A DNA stretch of 64,000 nt from Patella vulgata (GCF_932274485.2 NC_065883.2:68119210-68183209); one strand, 5' to 3'; counted from the first letter of the stretch, positions 12,413 through 22,598 are shown. Notes: generated by a model from the letters alone, not told the origin. Made by a program: numbers and translations.

Positions 12413-12879
12413 AGGACTAAGACTAGTAATTATTTCCCCTTATTTCATGATGGACGAATGTAGTGCGAGTTATAAATAGACAATTTTTCCCTTAATTTTT
12501 TTCTCCCCTCTTCCTGCATTTTTGGGTTGACTTTTTGGTCTAGAATTGGAGAAAAGGGATCAAATTTGCAATTTCATAGCAGTTTTGGGTAATACTGATG
12601 ATATTACAGCGGAGGGATAGGGGGTGTAAAGTGTCTTTCTGCAGAGCAATCATTGTGTCGGAAGTGAGATTTTCACCCCTGTCAACTTCAAATCCGTGTA
12701 GCAAAAAATCTAAATGGTCAACCCCCTACAAAATTATGATAAGGAGATTGCCAAATGTTGTCCCCATTGTGCCTATACAGATTGGAACCAACGGAATGTT
12801 GAGCAAAAAGCTACAGCCTGTGATGTTGCAGTCATTTAACATTGAAGTCAATGGGCAAATAATTGCTAGTCTGAGTCCT
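12413..12879. mobile_element. MITE type 2, copy 2 (467 bp, complete)
   Basis: The left end AGGACTAAGACTAGTAATTA and the right end, read in reverse, AGGACTCAGACTAGCAATTA form an imperfect inverted repeat of about 26 bp. The interior holds CATTGAAGTCAATGGG, also found next to the MITE type 1 terminus. No coding capacity is seen. Confidence 0.75.
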
Positions 12880-13238
12880 GATGAGCTTTCTCGGTCAACC
12901 CCAAGAGATAACCTGTGGCCTCCATGCTAGTGTGCCAGCACCTAATTTACTCAGTCACCATGGCCGTCTTCTAATTACTGCGACAGTGAAACCATGTGAC
13001 AAACAAGGATTATTAAGATAGACTTTTACGGCTTAGGTAGTTCCTTGGGATTAAAACTTTTGATACATATAGGTACATTAGTTTCAATTTCATATCACAA
13101 AGTTTGTATATATGGTAAGGTAGCTTTAATCGTAAATTACATATCATGTATTTATTTTTTCAGTTTCAATATTGGATGTATATGCAAATCACCCAGAAAA
13201 AGATCATGTAATAACAAAAGAAATTATAAAAGAAAAAA

Positions 13239-13288
13239 ATGGAAGAAGAAATGGCTGGAAAAAATGATGATAGAGCAGCTTTTTCTTG
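13239..13288 (+). CDS. Candidate first coding exon of an unknown gene
   Basis: An ATG at 13239 opens a frame MEEEMAGKNDDRAAFS that runs into a possible donor CTTG/GTGGGT at 13288/13289. Phase 2 here fits the acceptor of the next candidate exon (T completes TGT). An in-frame stop lies just upstream of the ATG, so this would be the start of the protein. A separate acceptor-like site (ATTTTTTCAG) sits at about 13161. I do not recognise the protein. The case rests on phase compatibility and on the better-looking second exon, so confidence is low. Confidence 0.3.
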
Positions 13289-13548
13289 GTGGGTAACTAT
13301 TCAATTCTAATAGAAAACATTGTTATGCTATTTTGAAATCTAAAATTCAGTTTAGTATGGTAAAACTGTACACGTCATGTATGAGCAGAGACAGAATCTT
13401 AGTTATATGTAGATATCACTGTCTCATCTGTGGCAAAGCAAACCAACACATGAAACAAAACAAATGTAATTAAATTAACATTTTTTTAATTAATCAAAAC
13501 TGTCTAGTCAATTTAAGCCAACTAATACATTGCCAATTTTTTTTTCAG

Positions 13549-13636
13549 TTACCCAACTCGGAAGATCAAGTTGGAAAGGGCTATTGATATTGTGGAGACG
13601 TTTTCTCACAGATCTTGCTTATCAGACAAAGACTAT
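13549..13636 (+). CDS. Candidate internal coding exon of an unknown gene
   Basis: A strong acceptor (TTTTTTTTTCAG ending at 13548) and a consensus donor (TAT/GTAAGT at 13636/13637) bound a 29-codon open frame: YPTRKIKLERAIDIVETFSH then RSCLSDKDY. Composition is charged and helical, unlike the surrounding AT-rich DNA. It enters in phase 2 and leaves in phase 0. SINE copies sit in the next intron. No family was recognised. It could also be a chance open interval between splice-like sites. Confidence 0.4.
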
Positions 13637-13689
13637 GTAAGTACCATGCATATTTGCTTTTTAAATCAGGAACTGGTTCTATACACTTG

Positions 13690-13736
13690 GTGGGGGGGTT
13701 GGATGGACGTTAAACCCCATTTCTCACTCTCTCTCC
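13690..13736 (+). mobile_element. Internally deleted SINE family A
   Basis: The head word GGGGGTTGGATGG is joined directly to the tail GGACGTTAAACCCCATTTCTC. The whole middle is missing, with the GGATGG/GTGGACG overlap as the likely deletion joint. Confidence 0.7.
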
Positions 13737-13881
13737 TAAATATTGAGATTTTTGTTTACTTTTAAACTGCATATATTCAAGGTATCAGGAGCTTTTTATG
13801 GCTCCCGTACAATTTTATAAACATAAAGGACTGTACCTTTTGAATATTAAGCCATCAAATTATTTTATAATTTTGAAAACG

Positions 13882-14305
13882 AAATGAAATGGGGTTTAAC
13901 ATCCTACTGTTTTGCTTATAAATTGGGCTAATGAAGACGGGCATACGCCATACAGTGTGCTATGAAGGGAATTTTGCCCGGGCAGTGGCGCTACAGCCTA
14001 CTCTTATATCGAATTCCAATTGTCAAGGAATCTTTTACGTGCACGCCAATGTGTACACGGGACCTCGGTTTTTCGTCCCATCCGAATGAAACGGGCATAC
14101 GCCATACAGTGTGCTATGAAGGGAATTTTGCCCGGGCAGCGGCGCTACAGCCTACTCTTATATCGAATTCCAATTGCCAAGGAATCTTTTACGTGCACGC
14201 CAATGTGTACACGGGACCTCGGTTTTTCGTCCCATCCGAACGACTAGACAGCTGTCCTTGTCAGGTCTTCCGTCCTGTATCACTGACAAAGGGAAAACAC
14301 GCAAA
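13882..14305 (-). mobile_element. SINE family B with an internal 154-bp duplication
   Basis: The tail (AAATGAAATGGGGTTTAAC) lies at the low-coordinate end. The segment beginning ACGGGCATACGCC at 13937 starts again at 14091, joined by CCATCCGAATGAAACGGG. So part of the body is doubled. The inverted copy at 18184-18495 has the same joint. Confidence 0.9.
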
Positions 14306-14936
14306 ATGTAAGTAACGTATATATTTGTATTTTTAATCAGGAAGTACTTCTATACACTTGCTTGGTAATCTAGTTATTCTTCTTGGGGCAATGCCTAGGA
14401 CTCTGCTGTTTCAAGTACTTGGCATGCTTGATTTTTGCCAATCACATCCATTGATTTCCTTCAAGTTGCGATAGGCCCTACATGTATGTGTATTTTTACA
14501 GTAAATAGCAGTAAGATAATGATGGACAGTATTTTACTTTCAAATAGATTTCAATAGATTTTAAAGGGTAATATCCAATTTGTTGTCAATGGAAATAAAA
14601 TAAGAATGGTCCAAAAATAATTAGACATTGCCAAGTAAATAGGTGCTGCCATGATGTAGTAGGGAATCTGGATTTGCAGACAATACATGTATGAAAGGGT
14701 GAATAGTTGACCTATTATGAGACTTCAGTCCCAAATCTCAAGACTTTTTTCTGACTTCTAACTCATTTGATTTAAGCATAATAATCTGCCTGGGCCTGTA
14801 ACTGGACAAGACACAATAAGCATTACGCAAAGTTGAAACCAAATAGAGACTCGGTCTCGATGTGGCAAAATAAATTGTTTATTTAAACGTTGTGAACCAT
14901 AGAAAGTATTCTTATTGCCTACTTTTTATTTTTTAG
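14306..14936 (+). other. AT-rich stretch, possible intron
   Basis: No repeat family was recognised. It ends in a polypyrimidine tract and AG (CTTTTTATTTTTTAG) at 14936, which would be the acceptor of the candidate last exon. Confidence 0.35.
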
Positions 14937-15212
14937 GCTGGAACACCATTGAAAGAGTATTTGCTGTATGATAACAACAAGAAAACCCAAGCATCAATTT
15001 ATTTTATACTTCTGGGAAAGAATGCATTTGACCCAATTTTTAAATATTTATTTTTTGTTATTAATGTTAACTTTTCTTCCAAAACACAATTAGATTTTAA
15101 TTCTCTTCAGAAATGTATGTATAATATAGCAAGTAAAGTGACATATAAATCACTTAGAATTTGGTCAGAAATCATAAAGTATTTAATAGGCATTACTAGA
15201 AACCAAATGTAG
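14937..15212 (+). CDS. Candidate terminal exon of an unknown gene
   Basis: After an acceptor at 14936 the frame continues from the previous exon in phase 0: AGTPLKEYLLYDNNKKTQAS then IYFILLGKNAFDPIF, with a stop at 15210-15212. The first 35 codons look protein-like. The later part is rich in Ile, Phe, Lys and Asn as expected of AT-rich non-coding DNA, so the true end may be earlier or the exon may not be real. The joined product would be about 137 residues. No domain was recognised. Confidence 0.33.
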   Translation, partial: AGTPLKEYLLYDNNKKTQASIYFILLGKNAFDPIFKYLFFVINVNFSSKTQLDFNSLQKCMYNIASKVTYKSLRIWSEIIKYLIGITRNQM

Positions 15213-15274
15213 ATCAAATACACCCAGAATTACAAAAAACCTTGACCTACATAAAGGTGACTTTCCCTTGCTTA

Positions 15275-15925
15275 TGAAATGAAATACGGTTTAGTATCCT
15301 ACTTTTCTGTGTTCTTAGAGTGATTCTGCCCTACACCCTACTCTTATATAAAATATTGCAACTGTCAAGGGTTCTTTAACGGGAACCCGGGGGGGGGGGC
15401 AATGATTAACACGCACACATTTGATCAGGAAGTCTGTCATTGAGTCAAATAATTCAATTGTCAAGGGTTCTTCTAAGTGAACGCAGTGGGGATGGTTTCG
15501 ATTCCGGGAATGGGGGAGGGGGTGGTGGATGGCCGAATGGTAAGCACATGCGTGCGGTATCATACGGACTGTCATTGAGTCAACTGGCGTGGTTTCGAAT
15601 CCCCGGTTGTACGTGACAAGGAGTAGGGTTGCCTGTCCAATCTTGTGGGTTTTCTCCGGGACCTCCGGTTTCCTCCCACTGCTAAAGACCCCTATGCGCA
15701 ACGAATTATTGAAATAAAATTAAACCATATGTTAATCCCGAAATGACCTAGTTTGTGTCAAGTGGACGTTAAACCCCATTTCTCTCTCTCTTTCTTTCGA
15801 TTCCGGGCTTGTACCCAATTCCCTTGCCATATCCAACACTACTGACAAGTGGGAACTATGCCGGAAAATCCAGTTGAAATTTCTCGGCCAACACCTTATA
15901 CTCACTGAACCACTGTGGCTTATGA
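15275..15925 (-). mobile_element. SINE family B copy interrupted by SINE A
   Basis: The decayed tail (AAATGAAATACGGTTTAGTATCC) begins near 15275 and the body (CACCCTACTCTTATAT, AACTGTCAAGGGTTCTTT) follows. Family B sequence resumes after 15808 (TTCTCGGCCAACACCTTATA). The SINE A at 15509-15794 split it, so family A was still moving after this B copy landed. Confidence 0.65.
15496..15807 (+). mobile_element. Full-length SINE family A inside SINE B
   Basis: The body is 15509-15794, with the 13-bp direct repeat TTTCGATTCCGGG at 15496-15508 and 15795-15807. Head, B-box-like GGTTTCGAATCCC and tail GGACGTTAAACCCCAT plus (TC)n are all present. Confidence 0.88.
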
Positions 15926-15929
15926 CTTG

Positions 15930-16700
15930 TGATTGTATATAAGTTTTTTGTACATATGATATTTTTTTATTTCAATCCTGTAATCTTGATGCTTTGCTTC
16001 TTTTATTTACAAAATATTCATTTTGTTTGTTTTTTTTTAATGAGGAAAAGGTTTTACATCATTTTTTTACTCCTGCAAAATAGTGCATTTTTCTTTTGTT
16101 AGTTTTCTGTGTATATTAGTTATTTCTATATGTCTCACAAATCACTTGTAGTGTGATTTTGTAGCACTTTTCAGTTTTTGAAATTGTTTCAATTTAGTGC
16201 ATAATTAATCTTAGTGCTTGGTTTGGATGTTATTAAATTTAGATATTATTTGAATTATATATTTTGGAGTATGGGGTAGGGATACTGTGTACATATCTTT
16301 ATATCCTGATTTCTTTTTTTGGGGTAAAGAACAATTTATATAGCTATTTTATATTTTGTGATAGGTAAAGTGTGTGTGGTTAAGAACAATTTAAACAGCT
16401 ATGTTATATTTTGTGATGGGTAAAGTGGGGGGTGTGTGTGTGTGTGGGGGGGGGGCATTATATATAACACAATATATTTAGTATTAGAATTCTCTGTTTT
16501 TCTGTTAACATTTCAAATATCTATTTAGTTTTGATGTATTAATTTACTTTTTCCTATGATTTTATGAACAAATATCTATTTAGTTTTGATGTATTAATTT
16601 ACCTTTTCCTATGATTTTATGAATAAATAATAATCTTACAAAAACAAAAAAAAATTTTGTTTCCTTCTTTTATCAAACTTTACAGGTCTAACAGAGCTGG
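15930..16700. other. AT-rich low-complexity DNA with short tandem duplications
   Basis: No gene is seen. Two local duplications are visible: a segment with GAACAATTTA(T/A)A at about 16328 and 16383, and a roughly 60-bp segment with TATCTATTTAGTTTTGATG at about 16518 and 16571. Confidence 0.6.
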
Positions 16701-16789
16701 GTCTGGGTAAAGAGATGGGTCCTGCATAAAAAGGTTGCTATACTGTATATAATTTGGGGAAAAACACAACACAAGTTTTTGTGGATGGT

Positions 16790-17115
16790 TATACACAAGT
16801 TTGTATGAAACCACACAAGTTTGTATGAAACCACACAAGTTTCAGAAATTTCAACACAAGTTTCAGAAATTTTACACAAGTTTCAGAAATTTTAACACAA
16901 GTTTCAGAAATTTCAACACAAGTTTCAAAAATTTCAAAACAAGTTTCAAAAATTTCAACACAAGTATTGTGTAGATTTTCACACAAGTTTGTGTTGTTTG
17001 ATAAATTTTAACACAAGTTTTGTGTTGTTGCAACACAAGTTTGTGTTGTTAAATAGAGACACCTTACTTGTGTTGAAAAGTTTCTCAAGTTTGTGTTGTT
17101 TCAACACAAGTTTTT
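16790..17115. repeat. ACACAAGTTT minisatellite
   Basis: The word ACACAAGTTT recurs about every 17-25 bp, first with TCAGAAATTTCA spacers and later with a GTGTTGTT spacer, about fourteen times. The later units are partly self-complementary (AACACAAG with CTTGTGTT). Minus-strand frames over it repeat FLKLVL- and SETCVK-like words and are artefacts. Confidence 0.85.
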
Positions 17116-17369
17116 TTTCTGTGTAGGAATACAACCCAAAGAACCCATTGTGCAATGCCAGCATGAGTCATGATCTGCTATATGATACACGAAATACGAA
17201 TGTAAGCATATGTAGTAAAATTCAACTATACAAGTAACCACATCGGTGAAATGTATAAGAAGTAATTATGCCAGATGGTGTAAATTTAAAACGACGATCA
17301 AAATAGAAACCAAAAAAGCGATGTCTGTTCTTGCGAATATTGCTTGTGAAATAAGGTTTTTACGGTTAC

Positions 17370-17680
17370 TTAATTTCAGATAGGATTGTCACACACCAAA
17401 TTTGTGCGGAAGCTAGAAACATCAGGACAAATTACAGAAAAACACTTTTTACAGTCAGTTTTATAAAAGCAAGGAGATAACCCCACCGGAACCCCAATAG
17501 AGTGGGAACCTCTCGCGAGGCCTAGTTCAGGGACCCCCAGCAAATGAATATGAATTTTACGACATGTTAATCCCGAAATGACATAGTTTCTCTTTAATGA
17601 ATATATATTTTTTTAACGCGCTTTAAATATCTGGATGCAATAGAAAATTCTAGGTGCATTAATGTTGGCAATAATACTGA
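17370..17680 (+). repeat. Dispersed repeat shared with 52.3-52.5 kb
   Basis: GATTGTCACACACCAAAT, then AGCTAGAAACATCAG, then TTTTATAAAAGCAAGGAGA and CTTTAAATATCTGGATGCAA occur in the same order at 52268-52540. This is an unclassified interspersed repeat. A short family A tail-like piece (CCCGAAATGACATAGTTT) sits inside at about 17572. Confidence 0.7.
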
Positions 17681-17744
17681 TCCAATTAAAGATTTTGGTT
17701 ACATAGATGTTCAGTGGCGTAAATGTGGGGGGGGGGGGTGCGCA

Positions 17745-18150
17745 AAAGCAGTGCAGTCGGTCGAAAAATAAGAGCGGTCGGTATCAAATTAAGTGCTCAC
17801 TGCATACGTCACGCTACTCATGCAAAACTTTAGTATAAAATAACCTTGTCAACTTATCATGTTTGAAAAAGTGTTGTGTTTCACTCTTATTTTGTTGTGA
17901 GTATGTTGGTCTAAGAACAAAATTCCCCCCATGGAGAAAAATAATCATCTCAAAATAAGTGCAGTCACTGCAGTCGGTCTCATAATTATGCATACGTCAA
18001 TAGTGTAAAATAAACAAGTCTGCTTGTCATGTCTGAAAAAATGTTTTGCACTCTTATTCTGTTGTATGTTGTTCTAAGAAATGTTTTTTCCCATGGTAAA
18101 AAAAAATAGTCGGTGTCCAAAAAAGTGCTCACCGCAGTCGGTCTCACTGT
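17745..18150. repeat. Tandem duplication containing CAGTCGGTC
   Basis: CAGTCGGTC followed by AAGTGCTCAC-type and CTTATTTTGTTGT-type words occurs three times (about 17754, 17970 and 18138), enclosing two diverged units of roughly 215 and 170 bp. Confidence 0.75.
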
Positions 18151-18183
18151 AACACTTTTGTCTTTACTATAACATGATAGCCA

Positions 18184-18495
18184 CTAGATTCCTTGGCAAT
18201 TGGAATTCGATATAAGAGTAGGCTGTAGCGCCGCTGCCCGGGCAAAATTCCCTTCATAGCACACTGTATGGCGTATGCCCGTTTCATTCGGATGGGACGA
18301 AAAACCGAGGTCCCGTGTACACATTGGCGTGCACGTAAAAGATTCCTTGACAATTGGAATTCGATATAAGAGTAGGCTGTAGCGCCACTGCCCGGGCAAA
18401 ATTCCCTCATAGCACACTGTATGGCGTATGCCCGTCTTCATTAGCCCAGTTTAGGAGTAGAACAGTAGCACGTTAAACCCCATTTCATTTCATTC
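18184..18495 (+). mobile_element. SINE family B, duplicated-body variant
   Basis: In plus orientation it ends CACGTTAAACCCCATTTC then ATTTC repeats. The same doubled segment and joint (CCCGTTTCATTCGGATGG) as in the copy at 13882-14305 is present. Confidence 0.9.
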
Positions 18496-18499
18496 CATT

Positions 18500-19310
18500 T
18501 CATTTATCATTTGGTTCCATTTTTCATGACATTGACTAATATTTTCAGGCCCAGTCCCAAAAAAGTTCGGTTACATATCTGATTCTTTTCGCGCCGGCGG
18601 CGCTCATTTCCATTATAATACGATTGTATATACTGTCTCAGCAATATCATATTCACGGTTATAGTGAACTGTCCAGTTATATTAGTAGTACCACTGGTGT
18701 GTTGATCGTGGGGCGTCGGACTGTAAAAATGTTATGTCAACTTTTGCAAAACAGGCAGATTCGAGATTCTGTCCCATTGATTCCCATTTCTGATCCTCTC
18801 GTCCACAAGAATTTCTTCCAGCAATGACCTCAAATGCCAGGATATTGACTCAATTTTTCAAAATTTTCTGAGGTTGCCCAGTGTTATAGGCACAATTATC
18901 ATATATGACATAAACTTTATGTCAACATAAATAAAACTGCTTTCCGGCGAGACAACGATCGGCGAACAACTATATATATAATTATACAATACTCTCTATG
19001 TTCTACCAGTATTTTGTTGACATTCATTGTGGGTTGGGATTGTGCCCTAGATTTGGAACCACCCCCATCCCCTATTACCAATGTCTAGATTCGCTACTGC
19101 ACGTGGCCCCTAGAAAGCTCGTACTAGGGGTATGTGCATCAGTCGGTCGCATTTTGGCTAAACACCCCCTCACACACAAACAAACAAAAAAAAATCGTTA
19201 TGTACGCCCCTGTAGATGTTTTAATGACAATAAATCGTATAATTCATTCAGCTCGACGTCAAAGTAACAGTAAATGGATACAGTTGGTTTAACTTAAATG
19301 TAGATATTTC
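18500..19310. other. Intergenic DNA, nothing recognised
   Basis: The only similarity noted is about 19215-19290 with 52800-52870 (TTTAATGACAATAAATC), another piece of the interspersed repeat also seen at 17.4 and 52.3 kb. Confidence 0.4.
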
Positions 19311-19312
19311 AG

Positions 19313-19373
19313 TCTTATCACCTTTATGATATAAATAAAATAAAACCAAGTACGAACAATCCAAACCATTAGA
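19313..19373 (-). mobile_element. LINE 3' end, left of the Penelope-like insertion
   Basis: On the minus strand this reads ATGGTTTGGATTGTTCGTAC then a T-rich end. It continues the LINE 3' untranslated region that stops at 27534. The copy at 49603-49740 shows the two parts joined without the 8.1-kb insert, which proves continuity. Confidence 0.8.
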
Positions 19374-19398
19374 ACAAATAAAAATAAGTGGGGGTGCC

Positions 19399-20461
19399 CA
19401 AGTTCAGATTTTGTCGTTGATACCGTGTGGTTGAAAAGTTTTAATCTAATAATCCAATGTAATTCAATTGTGCGTCTGTTGGTTGTGGAAGTGTATAACT
19501 CAGGGTCTGAGCCCAGTTGTTTAATTATTTGGTAGTCAAGGTCTCGACTAGAATGTCTCGGTAAGTTGAAGTGAGAGGCGACTGGGATGTCTCTCTTGTG
19601 GGTAATGTCAGCAAAGTGTTCTTTCAGCCTAACGCGGAACAATCTTTTCGTTTCACCTGTGTACTGCTTATGGCAGAGCCTACATGTGAGAAGGTAGATG
19701 ACATTCTTACTATGGCAAGTCCACTGGTTGTGGCATTTGTACGTTTTGCCGGTTTGGGTCGATCGGAAGGTGGTTTTAAGTTGGAGTGTATGGCAATATA
19801 GACAGTTAGGTGAGTTACATATAGAGTCTAAATAAGCAAGGCTTTTCCCACTGACTTGAGGTTTATGTATGGGATTTTTGATAGTTGCTGAAGTTAATAG
19901 ATCTTTTAGCGAGGGGTTGCGTCTAAAGGCGGTGAGGCAAGGTAAGGGGAATGCTTTGAGGCAGTCCTGTGAGCTATGGAGAATATGCCAGTTGTCCTTA
20001 ATGATTTTGCTGATATGTACCGAAGTGGGGTTGAAATTCGTAATGAACACTGGACGTTTCTGAGTGTCGGCGGTGATTTTGTTTCGGAGGAGGTTTATCC
20101 TCTGGTTTGAATCGGCTTTGTTTCTATTGGTTTTAATAATATCTCTAGGGTAACCCCGTTGGAGATAGTAATGTTCAAGTTTGTCAGCATGTTTGATATA
20201 ATCAGAGTTGTATGTGCAGATACGTTTGATTCTTAGAAATTGGCTGTACGGTCCCTTACGTTTGATGTGTGGCGGATGACAAGAGGTGTAGGATAGGTAA
20301 GAGTGTGTGTCTGTGGGTTTACAGTATAGGTCAAAGGAAAGTTTCTTAGTTTCACCGTTAAAGCTTACCATAGTGTCTAGGAAAGGCACTTTAAGAGTGG
20401 AGTATTCAGCTGTGAACTTGATAGTTTTGTGAAAGGTGTTCATCAATTGGAGGAAATCCAT
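19399..20461 (-). CDS. Copy A: reverse transcriptase end and GIY-YIG endonuclease
   Basis: This is the C-terminal part of the Penelope-type protein. It starts just after the YxDD box of the reverse transcriptase. It runs through the thumb region (KVPFLDTMVSF, TKKLSFDLYCKPTDTHSYLS), a Cys-rich linker (CNSPNCLYC, CHNQWTC) and the GIY-YIG-type nuclease (NVIYLLTC, CHKQYTGET, RLFRVRLKEHF). The Cys pairs before and in the nuclease core are typical of the animal Penelope/Poseidon/Neptune groups. The open frame reads through the element end at 19374 into the LINE tail. Function: nicks target DNA to prime reverse transcription. Confidence 0.85.
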
Positions 20462-20500
20462 TAATTTAGAGTTTCCATGTGTCCAGATAAGAAAGATATC

Positions 20501-21103
20501 TCATATGTATCGGACGTAGACTAGAGGTTTTAGAGGTACTTTATCTAACATAATTTGTTCTAATTCGCTAAGGAACACGCAAGCAAAGCTAGGGGCTACT
20601 TTCGTCCCCATGCTAGTACCGCCTATCTGGAGGTAATTTTTGTTATTAAAAACGAAGTTGTTTTTAGTTAGTACAAGTTTGAGGAGTGCGATTAAATAGG
20701 TGGGATCAATTCTCCACTTAGGTTTATTTTTGAGGATGCTTTTAGCGACTGCTCGTAGGCCTTCATTTGTGGGGATGTTGGTGTAAAGAGAAGTGACGTC
20801 CATAGTGACAAGAATGACATCTGAATGTGGAGAGAGGTCGATGTCTTCCAATTGTTGGATAAAGTGGGTGGTGTCTCTTATATAACTAGGGTAAAGAGGG
20901 ACGAAATGTTTGATATGTTCATCTATGAAACTACTGATGAATTCCGTGGGGGTTCTGTTCCCGCTAACAATGGGTCTGCCTGGGACTTTACCGGGTTCAC
21001 TAGATTTGTGTATCTTGGGTAAGAGGTAGAAGCGACCTGGTCTGGGGTCGTCTACAATGAGGCCTTTAAGGAGTTTTTCCGTAATGTGTCCCGATTGGTA
21101 CAT
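20501..21103 (-). CDS. Copy A: reverse transcriptase core
   Basis: It contains the LPKIHK box, VPGRPIVSG, motif A MDVTSLYTNIP, and motif B QIGGTSMGTKVAPSFA. These are diagnostic of Penelope-like reverse transcriptases, which are related to telomerase. It is nearly identical to the copy B frame at 24368. It lies between the linker region upstream and the nuclease downstream, and the frame is broken relative to its neighbours. Confidence 0.88.
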   Translation of the reverse strand: MYQSGHITEKLLKGLIVDDPRPGRFYLLPKIHKSSEPGKVPGRPIVSGNRTPTEFISSFIDEHIKHFVPLYPSYIRDTTHFIQQLEDIDLSPHSDVILVTMDVTSLYTNIPTNEGLRAVAKSILKNKPKWRIDPTYLIALLKLVLTKNNFVFNNKNYLQIGGTSMGTKVAPSFACVFLSELEQIMLDKVPLKPLVYVRYI

Positions 21104-21403
21104 TTTGGTTAGGAAAAGTGTGATTTCAGCATTGAATTCGAGGGTGGGGTCCTCATCTAATGGCAGGTAAAAGGAAATGTTAGAAAGCTGTCTTTCGGCT
21201 TCAAGGATATAGTCGGATTTGTTGAGGATTACAACAGCTGAGCCTTTATCGGCTTTTTTAATGATAATATTGGGGTTTGTTTTAAGTTGGCCAATCGCTT
21301 CCCTTTCTAGTCTAGAGAGGTTATTTCTTTTGAATTTAATTGATTCCGTATTGAGTAGTTGGTGTTTAATAACTCTAAAGAAAATCTCTAGGTTGAGATT
21401 CGC

Positions 21404-22123
21404 TCATGGGTTCGGTGTCCAGGTACTCTTTGGCGCGAACTTTTGATCCAGTTTGGAAAGAAAGGTGGGAGGCGTAACGGGTGTCTTTGCAAAGTGATAG
21501 GTGATTCTCATTTTGCGAAATAGATTTCTAAGATCTAGAAGTATTTTGCTAAGGTCAGTCCCGATGGGTGTGGGGCTGAAAGTAAGTCCTTTGTTTAGGA
21601 CGGAGTGTTGTGGTTTAGTGAGCGCCACCTTTGATAAATTGACAACAAACGACTTAGTGTAAGTTTCAGAAGTTTTATGTAGACATGTATTACTATTTTG
21701 GTTGAAATTAAGATGTTTAGCAATTTCCTGAACCATGTGGTTGATCTTACTCTGGTTTAGATCGGTGTTGGGAATTCTTCTTCTCGAGGAAGAACGTGAT
21801 CGGTATCTTTTGGTGTTCTGGTTGAAACGTGGGGCTCGTACCGTGGGTTTACGGGGTTGGTTGAACATATGACCTTTGCCGAGGAAGTGTTTTCCTTGGA
21901 AGGGGTCATCCTTTTTGGATTCGGAATTTAGTCTATCGAATCTTGGTTGAAGTCTAGCTTTTCCCGTTGAAGTTTCTCTTTGGATCACGGCCGTAATGGC
22001 TTGTTCTGCTTCTTTGAGTTGACCTGGGTCACAAAGGCTGATTAGCTTAGATTTAGCTTCAAGCAGATCTTTGTTGATCAGTTGGCATGTGTGCTCCAAA
22101 TGTTGTATATGTATTTTCATCAT
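21404..22123 (-). CDS. Copy A: N-terminal region of the Penelope-type protein
   Basis: It begins MMKIHIQHLEHTCQLINKDL, has an Arg/Ser-rich patch (RYRSRSSSRRRIP) that may bind nucleic acid or act as a nuclear signal, and ends with the conserved lead-in to the reverse transcriptase (LNKGLTFSPTP, RKMRITYHFA). No enzymatic motif occurs in this part. Copy B has the same segment from 23343. Confidence 0.75.
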   Translation of the reverse strand: MMKIHIQHLEHTCQLINKDLLEAKSKLISLCDPGQLKEAEQAITAVIQRETSTGKARLQPRFDRLNSESKKDDPFQGKHFLGKGHMFNQPRKPTVRAPRFNQNTKRYRSRSSSRRRIPNTDLNQSKINHMVQEIAKHLNFNQNSNTCLHKTSETYTKSFVVNLSKVALTKPQHSVLNKGLTFSPTPIGTDLSKILLDLRNLFRKMRITYHFAKTPVTPPTFLSKLDQKFAPKSTWTPNP

Positions 22124-22485
22124 TTGAGGCAGTATTCCTGTGTGGCACGGGCTCTGAATTCTGCGACTTCTGTAAGGTAGATAGTATTACCAGTGTATAT
22201 TCTTGGTCTAAATGAAGTTGGAATTAGTTTGGCCGAATGGCATGATTCCAGAAAATCGCCTTGTACTTGCAGACGAGCGAGTTTGCTTCGTAAATTCCTG
22301 ACTAATTTGTAGGTAGGTAGAATGTTCTCTGGTAGATTAACTCCTTTGGCAATAGATGACTGGTCAGTTGTAGTGAAGTTGACTCGTTGTCTCTTAGCCG
22401 ATGGGACTTCTTCCATTAAAGTGGTAATGGATTCCGAGGTAAATAAGGAATCACGACTGCCCGCGGGGGTCATAAAGTTTGCCAT
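22120..22485 (-). CDS. Copy A: first reading frame after the terminal repeat
   Basis: A 121-residue frame starting MANFMTPAGSRDSLFTSESI directly downstream of the 5' terminal repeat. It has a basic stretch (PSAKRQRVNF) like a nuclear localisation signal and a Leu/Arg-rich segment (LVRNLRSKLARLQVQ) that may be a short coiled coil. It overlaps the next frame by a few bases, so it may be the true N-terminus of the polyprotein. Copy B lacks it because of 5' truncation. Confidence 0.6.
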   Translation of the reverse strand: MANFMTPAGSRDSLFTSESITTLMEEVPSAKRQRVNFTTTDQSSIAKGVNLPENILPTYKLVRNLRSKLARLQVQGDFLESCHSAKLIPTSFRPRIYTGNTIYLTEVAEFRARATQEYCLK

Positions 22486-22555
22486 AGCTAGATAGATGGC
22501 GAGATGAGTAACAAAAGTAGAAAGAAAAGGGCGATCTTCTAGTTATCCCTGGTTT

Positions 22556-22598
22556 TTTAAGTTACTAGTTTCGTTCGTATTGAACTCTTCAGACTGGT
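22556..22598 (-). ncRNA. Hammerhead-ribozyme-like motif (copy A, inner)
   Basis: The minus strand reads CTGAAGA, a GTTC/GAAC stem with loop AATAC, GAAA, then CTAGTA. A three-pair stem I (AGT with ACT) can form. It is the counterpart of 27433-27482. Confidence 0.6.

Noticed and set aside
19571-21446. Plus-strand frames opposite the copy A Penelope-like genes (and the mirror set at 24026-25886)
   Set aside because: Antisense shadows of the reverse transcriptase and nuclease coding strand, identical in both copies only because the elements are.
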